Assembly (NCBI GenBank): GCA_003971905.1
Contig: RSEE01000026.1
Span: 62,001 to 126,000, forward strand
Length of the DNA: 64,000 nucleotides
Reading direction: 5' to 3'
Source of the DNA: Moniliella sp. 'wahieum'
Lineage: Eukaryota; Basidiomycota; Moniliellomycetes; Moniliellales; Moniliellaceae
The notes below the pieces were generated by a model. The model saw nothing but the letters and a program-made list of their open reading frames with translations. It searched no databases and was not told the DNA's origin. Position numbers and translations under genes: made by a program. How positions within the stretch are numbered: position 1 is the stretch's first letter; each line of letters starts with the position of its first letter. Below, one piece after another: positions 60,091 to 64,000 of the stretch.

Positions 60091-60550
60091 CATCTCGATT
60101 ACGATGTGGTGCAAAACTCTCTAGCAATAATTATGGAGTACTCTTCTGTAACTCTTCCTTACTATACTCAAATGGAATACTCCAGTGCATAGTGATGAAC
60201 TACGGATGCACGAAAGCCATAAACGCGAGAAACGCCTCTCAAACACCTTTAAACTGGTGTTGGGCCCGAAACCCTTTCCAAGAATGCAGAATGGGACAAT
60301 CTTGTGGGTTATAGCATTCAGCACTGTCTGTGTGAGTTTTGGCCGCGGCCGTTGACCGTTGACCGCGACCTGATCGACTTGATCAATCAGATTATCGATG
60401 AAATCGTTAATTGTGATCGGTGTGTAGCACAAGATATGGGATGATTCGATGCGTATGGGATGTGGAATGATGTTATGAATGATGGCAGAAGATGCCTTTT
60501 TTTGGTGCGAGGCGACATGTGCGGATGAAAGAAGATGCCCAGGCTAACAA

Positions 60551-60575
60551 GGGGGGGGGGGGGGGGGGGGGGGGG
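60551..60575 (+). repeat. 25-base G homopolymer
   Basis: An uninterrupted run of 25 G about 460 bases upstream of the LIM-RhoGAP ATG. Such a run could form G-quadruplexes; its exact length is unreliable in any assembly. Confidence 0.9.
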
Positions 60576-61034
60576 TGCGACAGTACAATGCGGAATGGCG
60601 GGCAGACCGGAGGCGGAAAGTGCAGGAGCAGGATGCGTAGCCCTACGACCATCAAATGTGCTGCGGACGTCCTTCTCTCCTGCTTTGCCGCAAGGATGCG
60701 CAAGTACTATATATCACCAAACGCAGATCCCACAGGTGTCCGCGTACGGGGGCAGTGTGTATCGGGCCAGATTAGGCGTGCCTGCGGGCTACTGCCATGT
60801 AAGCAGTCAGGTCCCGACGGCGGGCACCAGCCCTGTGTCGGACAGAAGGCGCGGGAGGCGCGGACCTTATTTGGGAGAGGGACGATTAATGATTCAGGAA
60901 GTGAGAAGTGTGGAGATACGTCAAGCGGCATTGACCGGCTCACTAACTTGCTTTCGCTCTTGTCCTTGCGTCATCTCGCCTTCATCTCGCCTCCCACCCC
61001 ATCATCTCCATCATTTCCTCCCGCGGCGAGCTTC

Positions 61035-64000
61035 ATGGGCTCCCTCAGCGACGCTGGTGTTGGCCCCAGTGCCAGGACCAGTGGAGGGCGAAACCGAAGC
61101 GGAAGCACAACCGCCAGCGCTAGCGCAGCCATCGGACCGAAGAAGCTAACGGAAACCGCATACGTCATTACACCGTGGCGCCACAGCCACAGCCACAACC
61201 ACTCGATGGCCCCTACCCAGCATGTAGCACCTGGGTCTGGAGAAGAGAAACAGTGCGGCGGATGCCACCAGCCATTGGTCAAGGATGGGCAAGAACTTGT
61301 CTCTTTTACGAATGGGCTGTGGCACCGGGAGTGTCTAAGATGTACGCTGTGCGCTCGCGGCCCCGCAAACCCCAGCGATGAAGCACTGATCTTGAGCAAT
61401 GACCAGCTGGTATGTTCCAGCTGCGCGTGTGCATGCCAAAACTGTCGCAAACTCATCACGGACGAAGATGCGATCATGGCCGGGGAGGATTCCTATCATG
61501 CCGCCTGCTTTGTCTGCCACATCTGCCACCAACCTATCACCTCCCTTGTCTTTGCCAAGGCGTCCAGTGGTATCTACTGCATGCCCTGTCACGAACAGCG
61601 CATCGGCAATCAGAACCGACTGCGCGCAGCCCGCAAGCGCCAGAAACAACAACTCCGAAAGCTACTACACCACAGCAGCAGCAACAGCCACAACCCTCAT
61701 GCCCCACTTGCAGACGCAGCACCCCAGAAGAGAAGCGTGGGACATCCGGAATTTCGGCCTCCGGGCCGGAGGGGTCAGCTGCCAGTGGGTGCAACCGCGT
61801 TCCATGTCCCATCCACTGAAGCGGGTTTTACCCAGACGGCCATCCATGAGCCCACTGCCTCAATGAAGTCAGCCTCGCACGCATTGCCCTTGCATCGAAT
61901 AGAGAGAAAACTCTCCATCACTTCTGGATCCTCATTGCCTTCCAAGTCCAGCTGGCCTTCCAACCCGGCACATGCACCTGCTCCTACCCGTACATCTGCT
62001 TCTCCTTCCTCATCCCTCGAGCTTCCCCGTACCTTACAAAAGAGCCATATGTCAGCCCATTCCCTTGCCAGGGCATCTCGGTTGAAGAGTCAGGGCCCAT
62101 CAGCCAAGCTCGTCTCGTTCCTGGCACGGACCCTGCTCTACGCCCCATATCCAGTGCCGAGAACTTTTCGCGACTATCGAATGGTGCCTCCGCCACGCAG
62201 CCTCTTCGTATCCTCCGCCCCCGGGTAAAAACGGTACGGCTACCCGCCAGGTACACCCTTGAGTCAGGATCGCCCACCTCGGTATCAGACAAGGAAAGCC
62301 CCGCTACCTCCATCTCCTCTGACCCACAGACCACGGCTCCTCCACCACGAATCTCAGCTTGGGAGGGAAGGACAAGGGGACTACATCCATACGTATCTCG
62401 CCTCGCACCCGAACGAGCCGAACGAGCCCAACGTTACTCTGTTCCCAGCCAATGTCCCTTCTCGCACCGATGAGGGCAAAGGTTTGTGGGACCTGATGCC
62501 GGTGCCTATTGCGTGTGGCTCTGGTAAGGCCCCCCAATCGGTTTTGCGGTCTGCCTTGGCTTCTTCAAATGGTGTTACGTTTCCCTTCCGTTCGACATTG
62601 CCGTTAGTCTACTGAAGCTCCTCCCCTCGGCCGCGTCCGAAAAAGAACAGGATTATGGATCGGTATTGACGGGGAGCGAGGTGGCTTTGTTGCGGGCCGA
62701 GGTACAAGCATTGAAGCACCAACGTTCCAAAGAGCAGATGCAAGAAACAAGCCATCGGGAATGGTATCGAATGCACGAGGCCAAGACGTACGCGCAGCTT
62801 CAAGAGTTGGAGAAAGGCATGGGCGCACCTACAGACCTCTTGTGAGCTCAAAGCGTCGGAACTGGCCGAGCTGACCGCACGAGCGGAAACTAGGGAACCT
62901 AAAGGAGTGGGCATGGGTGGTTCCTACCCTCCCGTGGAACTGGGGCGCAACTTGTCCGTCGGCTCGAGCATGTTTCCCTCACCTTCCGCGCTGAGTTGAA
63001 TTCGCTTGTGGAGCAGCGGGACGCCATGCGGATCGAGGTGTCAGAGCTGGAACAGAACAAGGCAACTTATTGCAGGAGAAGGAAGCCTTGTCTCTGTTCC
63101 TCTCTTCGCTACAGCGTGAAAGAAGAGGAGCAGCGTTCGCTGGGCCATGCCAAGGTGTCAAGGCAAACATTGCGCTCGCTCCTTGAGCCTCCCGCGGGAG
63201 AAGCCTCATCACTTTCCTATCCTTTTCCGTCCCCCTTTCCCGATACATTCTCTCAAGGAGGGAAAATGTTCCGTTGATGCGTGGCACGGGTGGGCAGCGG
63301 GCGAGCACCACGGCATTCCCTCCACCTCTAAGCCCGGGTATGCTACATTCTCCCTCTGGTCTCTCCCTGTATTCGGCTCGAGTATCGGACCTGCCCCAGC
63401 CGAGCCGTTCTTCCACTTCGCTTTCCATTGGCGGGGGACTCTACTCTCAAGAGGGCGATTCGATGCCCAACCTAGTTTCTTCACATCCTAATGGGTCGGT
63501 GTCGTCAGATCTACCGTTGGGCACAGCTCGCTACGAGTGGAGCGGTTTGACATTTGGTTTGCCTCCTCCCCCCAGGGGAGGGCACGATTTTCATTCCTTT
63601 ACCGCAGTCCGTCCAACTCGATGCATGGTCTGCCAGCGGAGCATGTGGGGCCAGACCGAATTGCGATGCACGTTGCCTTGGCGCGATTCACCAGCGCTGT
63701 GTGGGGGGGCACATTTCCATATGTCAATCCAGCGAAAAAGAGGACAGCATCCGTTCTGTTGCTTCCCCACTTGCTGCCCTTGTCGGAGGAGAAGGAGGGC
63801 AAGGAGAAGTATCCCCAGCGAAGCACGAGGTCGGGTGCACGCTGGGCTGCGACCTCTCCATCCAACTGCCCTCGAAGGAAATGTGATTCCGCACATGCTA
63901 TCAAAATGTATCGAGGCCATTGAGGCCACCGCACTACGGTCTGAAGGCATCTATCGCCAGACGGGTGGATCCGGTCAAGTAACGCTCATCACCTCCCTCT
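61035..64000 (+). CDS. LIM-LIM-C1-RhoGAP protein, 3' end beyond the window
   Basis: A GTPase-activating protein for a Rho-family switch; fungal relatives (Rga1/Rga2) act on Cdc42 at polarity sites. The ATG at 61035 (MGSLSDAGVGPSARTSGG) sits closest before the domains. LIM1 (61255-61425): CGGCHQPL, HRECLRCTLC, CSSC. LIM2 (61435-61600): CQNCRKLI, YHAACFVCHICHQPI, YCMPCH. A basic Ser/Pro-rich linker follows, then coiled coil (VALLRAEVQALKHQRS, AELNSLVEQRDAMRIEVSEL), a C1 domain (about 63580-63725: HDFHSFTAVRPTRCMVCQRS, MWGQTELRC, IHQRCVGGHISIC) and the start of the RhoGAP domain (about 63840 to the end: IPHMLSKCIEAIEATALRSE, GIYRQTGGSGQ). GIYRQTG carries the catalytic arginine finger. The frame changes several times after 62220, including inside the C1 domain. 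The start could lie further upstream in the same frame, at 60492. Confidence 0.87.

Larger units (their letters stand above)
57238..61034. other. repeat-rich intergenic region
   Basis: About 3.8 kb without a supported gene. It holds CTTGAAG runs (57733-57775 and 58909-58927), GTTGAAC repeats (57790-57810 and 58433-58500), AGTGACT repeats (57980-58010), CCTGAGG repeats (58780-58830 and 59105-59141), CTCACTAG repeats (58838-58868), GGTCACC repeats (58889-58906), CGTTACG (59207-59222), the third dispersed-repeat copy (59895-60090) and a 25-G tract (60551-60575). Open frames upstream of 61035 run in frame with the LIM gene from 60492, but their composition is not protein-like. Confidence 0.5.

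Noticed and set aside
60492-61034. In-frame upstream extension of the LIM-RhoGAP protein
   Set aside because: The 181 extra residues include a poly-Gly run from the G tract and do not look like protein; the ATG at 61035 is closer to the LIM domains. It cannot be excluded without RNA data.

Overview
This window looks like nuclear DNA of a filamentous basidiomycete fungus, probably an Agaricomycete. Evidence: GC-moderate DNA, GT-AG introns of about 56-130 nt, a nuclear tRNA gene with a short intron after the anticodon, a Ty1/Copia retrotransposon, and fungal gene families (CYP52/CYP63-like P450, Rud3-like Golgi protein, LIM-RhoGAP, GH79). The many intergenic GAAGCTT-type heptamer repeats remind me of Ceratobasidiaceae (Rhizoctonia relatives), but that placement is an inference.

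Layout. 1-9.2 kb: a cytochrome P450 (+), a mitochondrial malonyl-CoA:ACP transacylase (-) and an unrecognised Pro/Ser/Ala-rich protein (-). 9.2-15.9 kb: gene-poor, repeat-rich DNA with one unidentified coding remnant. 15.9-21.0 kb: a Copia element with near-identical LTRs and an exact 5-bp target duplication; its reading frames are broken. 21-28 kb: a forkhead transcription factor (+), a tRNA-Gln(CTG) (-) and a sequon-rich putative secreted protein (+). 29-36 kb: a large Ser/Pro-rich orphan (+) and a DUF2235 alpha/beta hydrolase (+). 36-50.4 kb, all minus strand: a chromatin protein with a CDCA7-type 4CXXC zinc finger, DDT-like and WHIM-like parts; a weak orphan; a membrane-anchored GH79 glycoside hydrolase; a dynamin-related GTPase; a Rud3/GRAB-domain Golgi protein. 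50.4-55 kb: gene-poor with a dispersed repeat. 55-57.2 kb: an orphan (-). 61 kb to the end: a LIM-LIM-C1-RhoGAP protein (+) that runs off the window.

The genes are ordinary housekeeping and regulatory functions and do not form an operon or a recognisable biosynthetic cluster. Dynamin, Rud3 and the Rho GAP all bear on membrane traffic or cell polarity, but nothing shows they are co-regulated.

Two window-wide patterns stand out. First, nearly every conserved host gene changes reading frame at places where adding one base to a short homopolymer restores the family consensus, which points to an uncorrected long-read assembly rather than gene death. Second, the intergenic DNA is seeded with short tandem heptamers, most of which have a 3-1-3 dyad (three bases, a central base, and the inverted complement of the three). 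Coordinates of multi-frame genes are outer limits; exon boundaries are given only where splice sites are clear.
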